Shown piece after piece: positions 36,319-46,207 of a DNA stretch of 64,000 nt. Position 1 is the stretch's first letter. Each line of letters starts with the position of its first letter. This stretch comes from Bacteroidota bacterium (GTDB taxonomy: Bacteria > Bacteroidota > Bacteroidia > Cytophagales > Cyclobacteriaceae), in contig JABDGP010000004.1 in the NCBI GenBank assembly GCA_013285945.1, forward strand, positions 1 to 64,000. Direction: 5' to 3'. The notes below the pieces were generated by a model. It saw only the letters and a program-made list of their open reading frames with translations, did no database searches and was not told the DNA's origin. The position numbers were made by a program, and so were the translations under genes.

Positions 36319-36349
36319 ATTGTTATACAACCCTTCGAAGATACATTTA
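36319..36349 (+). promoter_or_regulatory. putative Bacteroidota-type promoter of gltBD
   Basis: ATTG at 36319-36322 and TACATTTA at 36342-36349 are separated by 19 bp, close to the TTTG-N19-TAnnTTTG consensus with one mismatch in each element. Transcription would begin near 36356-36360, just before the GTG start at 36377. Confidence 0.45.
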
Positions 36350-36376
36350 GGCTAACAAAAAAATATCTTTTACGAA

Positions 36377-39300
36377 GTGGACGATCAAGATCAGCGGCCT
36401 CAAGGCCTTTACCATCCGCAATTTGAGCATGATGCCTGTGGAGTAGGATTCATTGCAAACATAAAAGGAGTAAAATCACACCAGATTATTAAGGATGGAT
36501 TGACCATGCTCGAGCGCATGGCACATCGTGGTGCCTGTGGCTGCGAAGCCAATACCGGAGACGGCGCAGGAATTCTTATTCAGGTGCCTCACGAGTTTTT
36601 TGTGAGTGAGTGTTCAAAAATAAATATCAAACTGCCACCCTTTGGTTCTTATGGAGTGGGTTTGGTTTTCTTCCCTCGCGATGCGAAAGTGCGTGAAGAA
36701 TGCCGCACAGTGCTCAACCGGCAGATCAAGAAAATGAAAATGAGTTTGTTGGGTTACCGCACCTTGCCCACAGATCATAAGGATATAGGCGAAACAGCTT
36801 TGAAGTCAGAGCCGGTGATGGAGCAGGTTTTCATCAAGCGCCCCGAGAACATCAACAACCCGGATGATTTCGAACGGAAGCTTTTCATATTGAGAAAATA
36901 TTCAACGCGCATCGTAACAGAATCGGTGGCGAAGGTGAACAACCAGTTTTACTTTTCATCGCTTTCTTACAAGACTATCGCTTATAAAGGAATGCTTACC
37001 AGCGGGCAGCTGCGTTATTATTTTCCTGATCTGCAAAATGAAGAAGTTGTTTCGGCATTGGCTGTTATCCATTCCCGATTTTCAACCAACACGTTTCCGT
37101 CCTGGCGACTTTCTCAGCCATTCAGATTTATTGCACACAATGGCGAAATCAATACAATTCAAGGAAACATCAATTGGTTGAAGTCGAAAGAAGCATTTTT
37201 TGCTTCTCCACTTTTTTCGCGCGAAGAGCTAGACATGATTCTTCCGATCTGTAACCCTGCTCAGTCCGATTCTTCGAACCTTGACAATGCTATTGAGTTA
37301 CTCATGCACGCAGGCCGCTCAATGCCGCACGTGATGATGATGTTGATTCCGGAAGTTTGGGACGGAAATGAGAACATGAGTCAGGAGAAAAAAGATTTTT
37401 ATGAATACCACGCCAATCTCATGGAGCCGTGGGATGGCCCGGCTTCAATAACATTTACTGACGGAAAAATAATTGGAGCAACTCTTGATCGGAATGGTTT
37501 GCGCCCATCACGGTTTATAGTTACCAACGATGATCGCGTAATGATGGCCAGCGAAGTTGGTGTTCTTGACATTGATCAGTCAACAATTATTTCCAAAGGC
37601 CGACTTCAGCCCGGCAAAATGTTTGTGGTTGATTTGGAGCAGGGTCGTATCATCAGCGATGATGAACTTAAGCAGGACATTTGCACACGCCAACCGTATG
37701 GACAATGGTTGAAAGAGAATAAAGTGAGATTGCAAGATCTGCCCGAGCCAGGCGGAAGTTTTCATAAGTACGATCCAAACACATTCCTGAAAAGACAAAT
37801 CTCATTTGGATACACCAGCGAAGACATTCGTGTAGTGCTGGCGCAAATGTGTGATACGGGCAAGGAAGCACTTGGCTCGATGGGAAGCGACATCCCACTG
37901 GCTGTGCTGTCTAATCAATCGCAACATTTGTCGAGTTACTTTAAACAACTCTTTGCACAAGTTACAAACCCGCCCATCGATCCTATCCGAGAAAGAATGG
38001 TGATGTCGCTGGCTTCGCATGTAGGCGGTTCATTGAATTTATTGGAAGAAACTCCTGAGCACTGTGTCACACTTGAGTTGCCCGTTCCGATTCTTTCAAA
38101 CAATGAGTTGGAAAAAATCCGGTACATCGATCACCGACATCTTCAAACCAAAACCATCTATACTTATTTTCGCGCCGACGGTTTGGCAGGGTCGCTCGAA
38201 CGCGGACTAAGCCGGATTTGTCAGTATGTATCCGATGCGGTAGAAGATGGTTTTACAATCATTATTCTCTCTGATAGAAGTTTTGACAGCGGTCACGCCC
38301 AGATACCTTCCTTACTTGTAACTGCAGCTGTGCATCATGATTTGATCCGCAAGGGGTTGCGCGGAAAAGTAGGCCTGCTCGTGGAAGCTGGAGATGTATG
38401 GGAAACTCATCATTATGCAACGTTGCTTGGCTATGGAGCATCAGGGATAAATCCATACCTTATTTATCAGACTATCCACGACATGAAGAAGAGAAATCTT
38501 CTTTCAGTAAGTGTTACCGAAGAGAAAGCTGTTTACAATTACAAGAAAGCAGTATGTGGTGAATTGCTCAAGATCATGAGCAAAATGGGGATTAGCACAC
38601 TACAGTCGTATCACGGTGCGCAGATATTTGAAGCGCTCGGTATCAGCAACGAAGTGGTCGATCAATATTTTACAGGAACCGTTAGCCGTATTGGTGGACT
38701 GACTCTGGATGACATTGCACGTGAAGCCTTGGTCAAACACAGTCTTTCATTTCCAAAGACTTCTCTCAACACCAGGCTGGAAGTTGGAGGCATTTATCAA
38801 TGGAAGCAACGTGGCGAGGCGCATTTGTTCAATCCTCAGACGATTCATCTTCTTCAGCATTCTACCAAAACCAACGATTACGGTCTTTTCAAGAAATACA
38901 GTAATCTCATTAATGATCAAAGCGAAAAAGCAATCACGCTTCGCAGCCTGTTAAGATTCAAGAAAGGAAAATCGATTCCGATAAGTGAAGTAGAACCAAA
39001 GGAAAACATTTTCAAAAGGTTTGCCACCGGAGCAATGTCGTTTGGTTCAATCTCGTATGAAGCTCACAGTACGCTTGCCGTTGCTATGAACAGGATTGGA
39101 GGCAAAAGCAACTGCGGCGAAGGCGGTGAAGATGAAATTCGCTTTCATAAAAAAGAAGATGGCACGTGGGAGAACTCGGCTATCAAACAAGTTGCATCGG
39201 GTCGCTTTGGCGTGACGAGTTATTATCTCGCCAATGCACAAGAATTGCAAATTAAAATTGCACAAGGCGCAAAGCCCGGTGAAGGAGGGCAGCTTCCGGG

Positions 39301-40915
39301 TTATAAAGTAGATGAGTGGATCGGTCGTGTTCGTCATTCCACTCCGGGTGTTGGGTTGATTTCGCCTCCACCTCACCATGATATTTATTCTATCGAAGAT
39401 TTGGCGCAACTCATTTTTGACTTGAAGAATGCCAATCGCAATGCCCGCATCAGCGTGAAATTAGTTTCTGAAGCCGGCGTTGGAACAATTGCTTCCGGAG
39501 TAGCGAAAGCTCATGCCGATGTTATCCTAATTGCCGGCCATGATGGCGGAACGGGCGCTTCACCCTTGAGCTCTGTTCGTCATGCAGGCTTGCCCTGGGA
39601 ACTTGGCCTTGCGGAAACACACCAGACCCTGGTACGAAATAAATTACGCGGCCGTGTTGTGGTGCAATCCGATGGACAGATCAGAACGGGGAGAGATCTC
39701 GCTATCGCCGCATTGCTAGGCGCAGAAGAGTGGGGAGTGGCAACGGCCGCATTGGTAACTGCAGGTTGTATTATGATGCGCAAGTGTCATCTCAACACAT
39801 GCCCCGTTGGCGTGGCTACACAAGACCCTGAGTTGAGGGCACTGTTCACTGGTAAACCGGAGTATGTAGTAAACCTTTTCACTTTCCTGGCTGAAGAGCT
39901 GCGCGAGATCATGGCCGAACTTGGATTTCGTACGGTTAATGAAATGGTGGGACAAGTTGATCATCTGTTGCTAAAGGATCTCAAAGAAAACTGGAAACAA
40001 AAAAATCTCGACCTTTCACCGATTCTATTTAAGGAGCCGATGAGTCTTGACACTCCGCTTTTCCGGCAGGAAGAGCAAGATCACGGAATAGATGCAGTTC
40101 TTGATCGCGAATTGATTCGTGTAGCGCAACCCGCGCTGGAGAACTTGGAAAAAGTGGAGCACTCTTTTGAAATCACAAACCAGAATCGCGCCGTTGGTGC
40201 AATGTTATCAAATGAGATTTCAAAGAAATTCTTTGGGCCGGGCCTGCCGAAAGGAACTGTTCATTATAAGTTTAAAGGAACTGCCGGACAAAGTTTTGGG
40301 GCATTTGCAACCTCTGGTTTGAATTTTGAATTGGAAGGTGATGCCAACGATTATTTTGGCAAAGGACTTTCGGGAGCACAACTTATACTATACCCTCCAA
40401 GGCAGACAGGCTTCATTCCATCAGAAAACATAATTGTAGGCAACGTAGCTTTCTATGGAGCAACATCGGGTGAAGCTTTTATCAGAGGCCGCGCAGGTGA
40501 ACGCTTTGGGGTGAGAAACTCGGGCGTAAACGTAGTGGTGGAAGGTGTTGGCGATCATGGATGTGAATACATGACGGGCGGTACCGTAATTGTACTTGGC
40601 GATACCGGAAGAAACTTTGCAGCGGGAATGAGCGGCGGTGTGGCTTATGTCTATGACAAGAACAATGCGTTCAGGAAAAACTGCAACATGGAGATGGTCA
40701 TGTTTGATGAAATGGATTCCGGTGACGAAGAAAAAATCAAAAACAAAGTGATGGATCATCTTACGTTTACCGGAAGCGATGTAGCGTCCGCACTTCTTAA
40801 AAATTGGCTGGAATCATTTAGCAAGTTTGTGAAGGTTATGCCGGTAGAATACAAAGCCGTGCTGGAAAAAAGGAAGGCTGCAAGTAAACTGGTGATTGTG
40901 CCAGTGAGCCATTAG
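36377..40915 (+). CDS. gltB: glutamate synthase large subunit
   Basis: Large subunit of NAD(P)H-dependent GOGAT, 1512 residues, which makes two glutamates from glutamine and 2-oxoglutarate. The start is GTG at 36377, 27 bp behind a promoter-like element. An N-terminal propeptide of 20 residues precedes the catalytic cysteine C21 of the glutaminase domain (HDACGVGFIANI). The central and FMN domains follow (SYEAHSTLAVAMNRIGGKSN, then GGTGASPLSSVRHAG). The iron-sulfur cluster motif is CIMMRKCHLNTCPVGVATQ. The C-terminal beta-helix domain has the repeated G-x-x-G pattern (FIRGRAGERFGVRNSG). It forms an operon with gltD 55 bp downstream. Confidence 0.98.
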   Translation: MDDQDQRPQGLYHPQFEHDACGVGFIANIKGVKSHQIIKDGLTMLERMAHRGACGCEANTGDGAGILIQVPHEFFVSECSKINIKLPPFGSYGVGLVFFPRDAKVREECRTVLNRQIKKMKMSLLGYRTLPTDHKDIGETALKSEPVMEQVFIKRPENINNPDDFERKLFILRKYSTRIVTESVAKVNNQFYFSSLSYKTIAYKGMLTSGQLRYYFPDLQNEEVVSALAVIHSRFSTNTFPSWRLSQPFRFIAHNGEINTIQGNINWLKSKEAFFASPLFSREELDMILPICNPAQSDSSNLDNAIELLMHAGRSMPHVMMMLIPEVWDGNENMSQEKKDFYEYHANLMEPWDGPASITFTDGKIIGATLDRNGLRPSRFIVTNDDRVMMASEVGVLDIDQSTIISKGRLQPGKMFVVDLEQGRIISDDELKQDICTRQPYGQWLKENKVRLQDLPEPGGSFHKYDPNTFLKRQISFGYTSEDIRVVLAQMCDTGKEALGSMGSDIPLAVLSNQSQHLSSYFKQLFAQVTNPPIDPIRERMVMSLASHVGGSLNLLEETPEHCVTLELPVPILSNNELEKIRYIDHRHLQTKTIYTYFRADGLAGSLERGLSRICQYVSDAVEDGFTIIILSDRSFDSGHAQIPSLLVTAAVHHDLIRKGLRGKVGLLVEAGDVWETHHYATLLGYGASGINPYLIYQTIHDMKKRNLLSVSVTEEKAVYNYKKAVCGELLKIMSKMGISTLQSYHGAQIFEALGISNEVVDQYFTGTVSRIGGLTLDDIAREALVKHSLSFPKTSLNTRLEVGGIYQWKQRGEAHLFNPQTIHLLQHSTKTNDYGLFKKYSNLINDQSEKAITLRSLLRFKKGKSIPISEVEPKENIFKRFATGAMSFGSISYEAHSTLAVAMNRIGGKSNCGEGGEDEIRFHKKEDGTWENSAIKQVASGRFGVTSYYLANAQELQIKIAQGAKPGEGGQLPGYKVDEWIGRVRHSTPGVGLISPPPHHDIYSIEDLAQLIFDLKNANRNARISVKLVSEAGVGTIASGVAKAHADVILIAGHDGGTGASPLSSVRHAGLPWELGLAETHQTLVRNKLRGRVVVQSDGQIRTGRDLAIAALLGAEEWGVATAALVTAGCIMMRKCHLNTCPVGVATQDPELRALFTGKPEYVVNLFTFLAEELREIMAELGFRTVNEMVGQVDHLLLKDLKENWKQKNLDLSPILFKEPMSLDTPLFRQEEQDHGIDAVLDRELIRVAQPALENLEKVEHSFEITNQNRAVGAMLSNEISKKFFGPGLPKGTVHYKFKGTAGQSFGAFATSGLNFELEGDANDYFGKGLSGAQLILYPPRQTGFIPSENIIVGNVAFYGATSGEAFIRGRAGERFGVRNSGVNVVVEGVGDHGCEYMTGGTVIVLGDTGRNFAAGMSGGVAYVYDKNNAFRKNCNMEMVMFDEMDSGDEEKIKNKVMDHLTFTGSDVASALLKNWLESFSKFVKVMPVEYKAVLEKRKAASKLVIVPVSH

Positions 40916-40970
40916 ATGTTTGTTGAAATTTTGATTGTGAATTTGTTTTAAGGTTAATCGTAAAATAGAA

Positions 40971-42434
40971 ATGGGAAAACCATCTGGATTTTTAGAATTT
41001 GATCGTGAACCTGCACCGAAGCGTGATCCGAAAGAAAGGATTGCCGACTATAGAGAAATTGAAAAATCGGTAAGTACAGATCACACACAAAAGCAGGCGG
41101 CTCGCTGTATGGACTGTGGTATTCCGTTTTGTCATCACGGATGCCCGCTGGGAAATATTATCCCTGAATTCAACGACGCTGTCTATCAAAACAACTGGAA
41201 GCTGGCCTATGAAATACTGATCTCGACAAACAATTTCCCTGAATTCACCGGAAGGATTTGTCCAGCGCCGTGCGAAGCCTCGTGCGTGCTCGGAATCAAC
41301 AAGCCGGCTGTAGCTATTGAATTTATTGAGAAGAACATCATTGAGAAAGCTTTTGAAGCTGGTTATGTGAAGGCGAATGTTCCCTCTGTTAGAACCGGAA
41401 AGAAAATCGCTGTCGTTGGCTCGGGTCCTGCCGGCCTTGCAGCTGCTGCGCAATTGAATTCAGCCGGACATTGGGTTACTGTGTTTGAAAGATCAGATGA
41501 AATTGGAGGATTGCTCCGTTACGGTATTCCGGATTTTAAACTTGAAAAAAGAATTGTTGAACGCAGAGTAAAGCTCCTCGAAGTAGAGGGGGTGCAGTTT
41601 GTCACCAATGCGCATGTTGGTGTCAACGTTTCTGTTGCTAACCTGCGCGAAGAGTTTGACGCGATCTTACTTTCAGGAGGCTCCACGATTCCGCGCGATT
41701 TACCTATCAAGGGAAGAGAATTCTCGAGTGTACACTTTGCTATGGACTTTCTTACCCAGCAAAACAGAAGAGTGAGTAACCATAAAGTTGAGGCCAAGGA
41801 TATTTTGGCTACCGGAAAACATGTGGTAGTGATCGGAGGAGGTGATACCGGTTCGGATTGTGTAGGTACAAGCAATAGGCAGGGTGCTGCCTCAGTTACT
41901 CAGATTGAAATTATGTCTAAGCCCCCCAAAGATCGCACAGAGTCAATGCCGTGGCCTAACTGGCCAATGATTTTACGCACGTCTACTTCACACGAAGAGG
42001 GATGCGACAGGAACTGGAGTATTCTCACTAAAGAATTCATCAGCGATGAAAATGGAAATGTCACAGGACTGAAGATCGTTGACCTCGAATGGAAATCAGA
42101 AACCGGAAAACCTGCAGGTTTTTCTGAGGTTGCAGGAAGTGAACGTATAATTCCATGCAACCTTGCATTATTGGCCATGGGATTTCTTCATCCGCAGCAT
42201 CAGGGCTTGCTCGACCAACTTGGTGTGCAACTTGATGAACGGGGCAATGTAAAATGTACACGCTATCAAACTTCAGTGGAAAATGTTTTTTCCGCTGGAG
42301 ATATGCGCAGAGGTCAGAGCCTCGTAGTGTGGGCTATCAGCGAAGGCCGCGAAGCTGCACGCGCAATTGACCAGTACTTGATGGGGCAAAGTATGCTCGA
42401 AGCAAAAGAAGAGGGGATGCTGAACTTGCGATGA
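40971..42434 (+). CDS. gltD: glutamate synthase small subunit
   Basis: NAD(P)H-oxidising beta subunit of 487 residues that feeds electrons to GltB. The N-terminal region has the two cysteine clusters for 4Fe-4S centres (CMDCGIPFCHHGCPLGN and CPAPCEASC). The FAD-binding motif is GSGPAGLAAAAQL and the NAD(P)H-binding motif GGGDTGSDC. The C-terminal FAD segment VFSAGDMRRGQSLVVWAI is standard. With gltB this gives a complete GOGAT. Its stop lies 11 bp from the stop of the convergent protease gene, with no terminator between. Confidence 0.98.
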   Translation: MGKPSGFLEFDREPAPKRDPKERIADYREIEKSVSTDHTQKQAARCMDCGIPFCHHGCPLGNIIPEFNDAVYQNNWKLAYEILISTNNFPEFTGRICPAPCEASCVLGINKPAVAIEFIEKNIIEKAFEAGYVKANVPSVRTGKKIAVVGSGPAGLAAAAQLNSAGHWVTVFERSDEIGGLLRYGIPDFKLEKRIVERRVKLLEVEGVQFVTNAHVGVNVSVANLREEFDAILLSGGSTIPRDLPIKGREFSSVHFAMDFLTQQNRRVSNHKVEAKDILATGKHVVVIGGGDTGSDCVGTSNRQGAASVTQIEIMSKPPKDRTESMPWPNWPMILRTSTSHEEGCDRNWSILTKEFISDENGNVTGLKIVDLEWKSETGKPAGFSEVAGSERIIPCNLALLAMGFLHPQHQGLLDQLGVQLDERGNVKCTRYQTSVENVFSAGDMRRGQSLVVWAISEGREAARAIDQYLMGQSMLEAKEEGMLNLR

Positions 42435-42445
42435 GCCTTGAAACC

Positions 42446-43519
42446 TTAAGACCGCTTCGCATGAACACTCATCTCACAATTGAATTTCTTCACAAGGAAA
42501 TCATCCATTTCATCGGCCTTTGCAGGCAAGCCAATTAGATCCTTTTGAATCGCTGGTGCGTATGAACTAAAAAGATCATTTAGTGCCACGCGATAGGACA
42601 AATGAATTTGATTCTCCCAGATTCCCAGCCGGTAAGGTGCTATCGGACTACTTAACATATACCGAAGCAATTCATCCAGATTTCCTTTGGGAAGTTTATT
42701 GATTGGGCAATTAGCATGGAAATAATTGCTGTTATATATAAAGAGTCTCACCAATGAGCTTCCATGATGAAATTCCCAAAACTCATTACCCATTCGCGCA
42801 AGCACGGGATTGTGGCCCATGCCGGCGATCGTTGATTCAATAAAGTTGCCGAGAGCGGTGAGGGGAGTTTCGTCAAATATTTTAGCGTCCATGGTTTCAC
42901 CACAGCTCGGACAATAGTCGGAAGGAGTATAAGAAAGACTTCCGCACGAATTGCATTTCACCGAAAACCCTCCACCATGTGAATCTAAACTTTGCAGTTC
43001 CTCCAAAAGGACAGAACCCGGTATTGCAAAGCCCATATTATCGGCCTGTGTAAATTTCGAGGTTGTAATACCAACAAGGTTGCCGTCAGCGGTCACTACA
43101 GGACCTCCACTATTGCCTGGGTTTACGGCTGCATCTATCTGCACATAAAATCGCTCATTCATTAATTGATTTGCAGAAGTAATAGTACCCTCGGTAACCG
43201 TGTATGGCATTCCGAATGGATAGCCCAGCACATATACCTGCTGGCTGGTTTGTAACGCGCTTGGAATTTCAAACCCGGCAGCAGCCTGTGGTGAGAAATC
43301 AGACTTTAATATCGCTACATCGGCGGCAGGATTTACCAAAATGACCTCGGCGAGATAACGATTCATGTTCTGATCTTGAAGAGCTACTCGTTTATTGCCT
43401 TGCACCACATGGTAATTGCTGATCCAAAGGTTTTTATCACGAAGGTAAAAACTGGTGCCGCTTCCGCCTGCGGTAATAACTTTGGCGACTAAATTGGATA
43501 AATGCTGTAAAGACTCCAT
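42446..43519 (-). CDS. cytosolic trypsin-like serine protease with zinc ribbon and C-terminal YbjN/chaperone-like domain
   Basis: Protein of 357 residues with three parts. Residues 15-178 form a trypsin-like (S1C/HtrA-type) protease domain with a complete triad: H37 (ISNYHVV), D67 (NPAADVAIL) and S137 (VNPGNSGGP). Residues 186-208 are a zinc ribbon (C189, C192, C203, C206). Residues 225-345 form a third domain with HGSSLV, CPINKLP, ENQIHLSY and ADEMDDFL. There is no signal peptide, no TM and no PDZ domain, so it should act in the cytosol, unlike DegP. The third domain resembles the N-terminal domain of the protein encoded 21 bp upstream (43541-44677) in motif order and spacing. The pair is likely one functional unit; its substrate is unknown. 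Confidence 0.85.
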   Translation of the reverse strand: MESLQHLSNLVAKVITAGGSGTSFYLRDKNLWISNYHVVQGNKRVALQDQNMNRYLAEVILVNPAADVAILKSDFSPQAAAGFEIPSALQTSQQVYVLGYPFGMPYTVTEGTITSANQLMNERFYVQIDAAVNPGNSGGPVVTADGNLVGITTSKFTQADNMGFAIPGSVLLEELQSLDSHGGGFSVKCNSCGSLSYTPSDYCPSCGETMDAKIFDETPLTALGNFIESTIAGMGHNPVLARMGNEFWEFHHGSSLVRLFIYNSNYFHANCPINKLPKGNLDELLRYMLSSPIAPYRLGIWENQIHLSYRVALNDLFSSYAPAIQKDLIGLPAKADEMDDFLVKKFNCEMSVHAKRS

Positions 43520-43540
43520 CGGGATTTTTGTGAGGGTAAA

Positions 43541-44677
43541 TTATTTATTAAGTGTAGCCAAGTGCGCTTCATAAAGCTTGGGGTCTAAAATGACATCATA
43601 CGCATTACGTAAAGTGACTGCCGCTTCTTCCCATGTCTTTCCCGACGCGTTCAGCAAAGCCTCTTCACACAAGCGGGTGACATTACCATCCATTCGATTA
43701 TAATAGAGTGAGCGAAGCAAATTGTATTGCATTGTGAAATAAGCCGACATGTAGTTCTTATTCTTTATACTTTCTTGTGAGGCAGTATTAGCATGGCTTA
43801 AATTTTGGCGCACATTATCAATTGAATTACCCGACCGGAATGGGATGAACGTTTCTGCTTTGTAAATGCTGTCGAGGAATTTTTTCTTGTCATACTTTTT
43901 TAGTCTTTCCAGAAACCCTTTTGCATACTGTACTCGCTTGTTGTAGTCTGCATGATTGTCGTGAAGATCTGAAATGGCCTTATCCAATTCGGAGTGCACA
44001 AAGCCCTGAGGTGCGGCGAAGTAATCGATTTGCATAAGCGTGCAGGCCAATATATCCCAAAGATATCCCCAGCGCTTTTCTTCAAATTGCTGTAGATACG
44101 ATAAGCCTTGGTCTGCATAGCCTTGCATCGTATTCCAGATGACCTCCAGTTGGGGTTCGGGGTAACGTTGAATTTTTGGTTCTTGGATGTATGAGGCTTT
44201 GAACATTTCAATGAAGCGGTCGTCATTATTGTCAGCTTCCTGGCACATTTCCTTGATTGTATAGAAAATTTTGAAAGGCTCCGCCAATTCGATGGGGCAA
44301 CTGAAGTGAAATGTGATTTTATTATCGGTGAGTGTAGCCGTACTAATCGTAAGAGGCCAAAAACTAAGCTGGGCTACTTGTCGCATCAGAGGTACTGAAG
44401 AAACCGCTGGCAAGTTGATAAATGGCGTAGTGATTTCTAGGGTCTTGCCAATTTTGAGGTTGACGATAGTTGATCCGTGGGGGACATTAAATTCAGTTTG
44501 ATCAGCATTGCCATATTTTGAAATCAACGATTCGTCGATATACTTGATCAAGGCCACGACAGACTCCTTGTATTGTTTGTTATCGTATAAGTCGGTCACC
44601 GTCTTCCAGTAGTCGAAATTATATTTGTTCTCTTCAACTCCGGTAAGTGAGCGATCAAAACGAAAAGCGGTAGTCAT
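43541..44677 (-). CDS. unknown partner protein of the trypsin-like protease
   Basis: Protein of 378 residues starting at the ATG 44677 (MTTAFRFDRSL); an upstream in-frame start at 44719 is less likely. I do not recognise a named family. Residues 30-160 form an alpha/beta domain with HGSTIVNL (67-74), PFINLP (85-90), DNKITFHF (118-125) and ADNNDDRF (148-155). The same motifs with nearly the same spacing occur in the C-terminal domain of the neighbouring protease. The style recalls YbjN/type-III-chaperone-like folds. Residues 165-378 are mostly helical with many Tyr/Trp. No signal peptide or TM is seen. It is translated first, with the protease 21 bp downstream, which suggests a complex or regulator-protease pair. 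Confidence 0.75.
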   Translation of the reverse strand: MTTAFRFDRSLTGVEENKYNFDYWKTVTDLYDNKQYKESVVALIKYIDESLISKYGNADQTEFNVPHGSTIVNLKIGKTLEITTPFINLPAVSSVPLMRQVAQLSFWPLTISTATLTDNKITFHFSCPIELAEPFKIFYTIKEMCQEADNNDDRFIEMFKASYIQEPKIQRYPEPQLEVIWNTMQGYADQGLSYLQQFEEKRWGYLWDILACTLMQIDYFAAPQGFVHSELDKAISDLHDNHADYNKRVQYAKGFLERLKKYDKKKFLDSIYKAETFIPFRSGNSIDNVRQNLSHANTASQESIKNKNYMSAYFTMQYNLLRSLYYNRMDGNVTRLCEEALLNASGKTWEEAAVTLRNAYDVILDPKLYEAHLATLNK

Positions 44678-44836
44678 AAAATTCAAATTTTGTTCGAAAA
44701 TAAAAGATTTGAGCAGCAATGTTAAGATATGAAATTAGAAACTGGGTTCCGATTTAGCAATCCCATCTTACGGGCTACCACGAGCCCGATTCTGGTTATC
44801 AAAAAGCAATTGTAAAGTTGGCGTTCGAGAATGACG

Positions 44837-46207
44837 TCAACGATTCACACTTCTTACTTTCAGTGTTATGCCTTCTGTACCCACCACTTCAATTGCTTCG
44901 CCTTTCGGTATGTATTCACCACGGGTAAATGCATCGTATACCTGATCATCGATCATTACCTTGCCGCTAGGCCGCAGCACCGTGTGTGAAATTCCGGTTT
45001 TTCCAATAAAACTGGGCTCAGTTGATCTCACCGAATATCCTTTCGAACTTTCTTGTGTATCTGTTAACGCTATCCTTTTAAAAGCTTTCGTTTGTGTGAG
45101 TTTGGCGCCTCCAAAGAACAAAAGGAGCGCACCTCCTGCGAGTCCGCCCACAGCTGCAAAAGTTGCAGTTAGAATATCCCCCAGCGGAACAAATTCAAAA
45201 TTGAAAAAATCATTATTGAGCATGATAAGCACCAGCGATACCACCGTAAGTGAAATGCCGAGCACGCCGGCCACGCCAAAGCCAGGAATGATAAATATTT
45301 CTGCGATGAGCAAAATGATACCCACCAACAGCGCTATGATCTCCCAGTATTGGGCAAGGCCATTCAAATAATAAGGCACGAGATAAAGCACAAGTGCCAC
45401 CATAGCGGCAGCAATTGGAAAAACTGTGCCGGGAGCTTGTAGTTCAAAATAAATTCCGCCGATAATGAGCAAGATCAGAAGCCCGCTGATGAATGGATTT
45501 AAAAAGAACGCAATGATTTTTTCGGTGGCACCGAGTTGAAAATGATCCAGTTCGTAGTTGTGGATTTCGTTTCGGGTCAGTATTTCTTCTATTGAATTTA
45601 CTTTCGCTTCGCAATAATGGTATTTGATAGCTTCATTGGTAGTGAAAGTGATCACTTTGCCCGCTTGCTTAATGCTGTCTACCACAACACGTTCGTCTAC
45701 CATACCTTCGGCAATGCGCGGGTCGCGGTGATTTTCTTCGGCAGTAGATCGCATAATCGAGCGCATGTACGACTGGTATTTGTCGGGCGCAGCTTTACCA
45801 TCACCTTCGACCACGGTGGCTGCTCCGATGCTTGCCCCAGGTGACATATAAATGCTATCGCAGGAAATGGAAATGAGTGCGCCGGCCGAGGCTGCATCTG
45901 AATTGATGTACACCCAAATTGGCTTCTTATAATCCATAATCAGGTCAACAATTTCTTTGGCATCTGTGAGCACCCCGCCATACGTATCCATGTCTACAAT
46001 TACATAATCGGCCTTAGTTTTTTCGGCATGTTCCAACGCCAGTTTTACATAGCGAAGCATGCGCGAATCAATCTCCGCTTTGATGTCCATGACCATTACT
46101 TTTGGCTTTCCAACGACGGCTTGAGTGGCTACTGGTTTTTGAGCGAAGGCTCCAAATGCAGCTACAAGGCAGATTTCGATTATAAAAAGTAGTTTCCTCA
46201 TCATCAC
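44837..46207 (-). CDS. long-form NfeD family membrane-bound serine protease
   Basis: Membrane protein of 456 residues. It has a signal/anchor (KLLFIIEICLVAAFGAFAQ), a ClpP-class protease domain (about 35-200) with the Ser motif SDAASAGALIS and the following SPGASIGAA, then four or more TMs (SGLLILLIIGGIYFELQAPG, VALVLYLVPYYLNGL, IIALLVGIILLIAEIFIIPG, GVLGISLTVVSLVLIML) and a C-terminal OB-fold domain (VMIDDQVYDAFTRGEYIP). NfeD proteases cleave stomatin-type SPFH proteins in other organisms. The SPFH gene of this window is 11.7 kb away, not adjacent. Three ATG codons stand in a row at the start. It is divergent from the LysM gene. Confidence 0.93.
   Translation of the reverse strand: MMMRKLLFIIEICLVAAFGAFAQKPVATQAVVGKPKVMVMDIKAEIDSRMLRYVKLALEHAEKTKADYVIVDMDTYGGVLTDAKEIVDLIMDYKKPIWVYINSDAASAGALISISCDSIYMSPGASIGAATVVEGDGKAAPDKYQSYMRSIMRSTAEENHRDPRIAEGMVDERVVVDSIKQAGKVITFTTNEAIKYHYCEAKVNSIEEILTRNEIHNYELDHFQLGATEKIIAFFLNPFISGLLILLIIGGIYFELQAPGTVFPIAAAMVALVLYLVPYYLNGLAQYWEIIALLVGIILLIAEIFIIPGFGVAGVLGISLTVVSLVLIMLNNDFFNFEFVPLGDILTATFAAVGGLAGGALLLFFGGAKLTQTKAFKRIALTDTQESSKGYSVRSTEPSFIGKTGISHTVLRPSGKVMIDDQVYDAFTRGEYIPKGEAIEVVGTEGITLKVRSVNR

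Noticed and set aside
44771-44788. Hairpin CGGGCT/AGCCCG between nfeD and the protease-partner gene
   Set aside because: Only 6 bp of stem and no T-tract on the minus strand, so it is not supported as a terminator.
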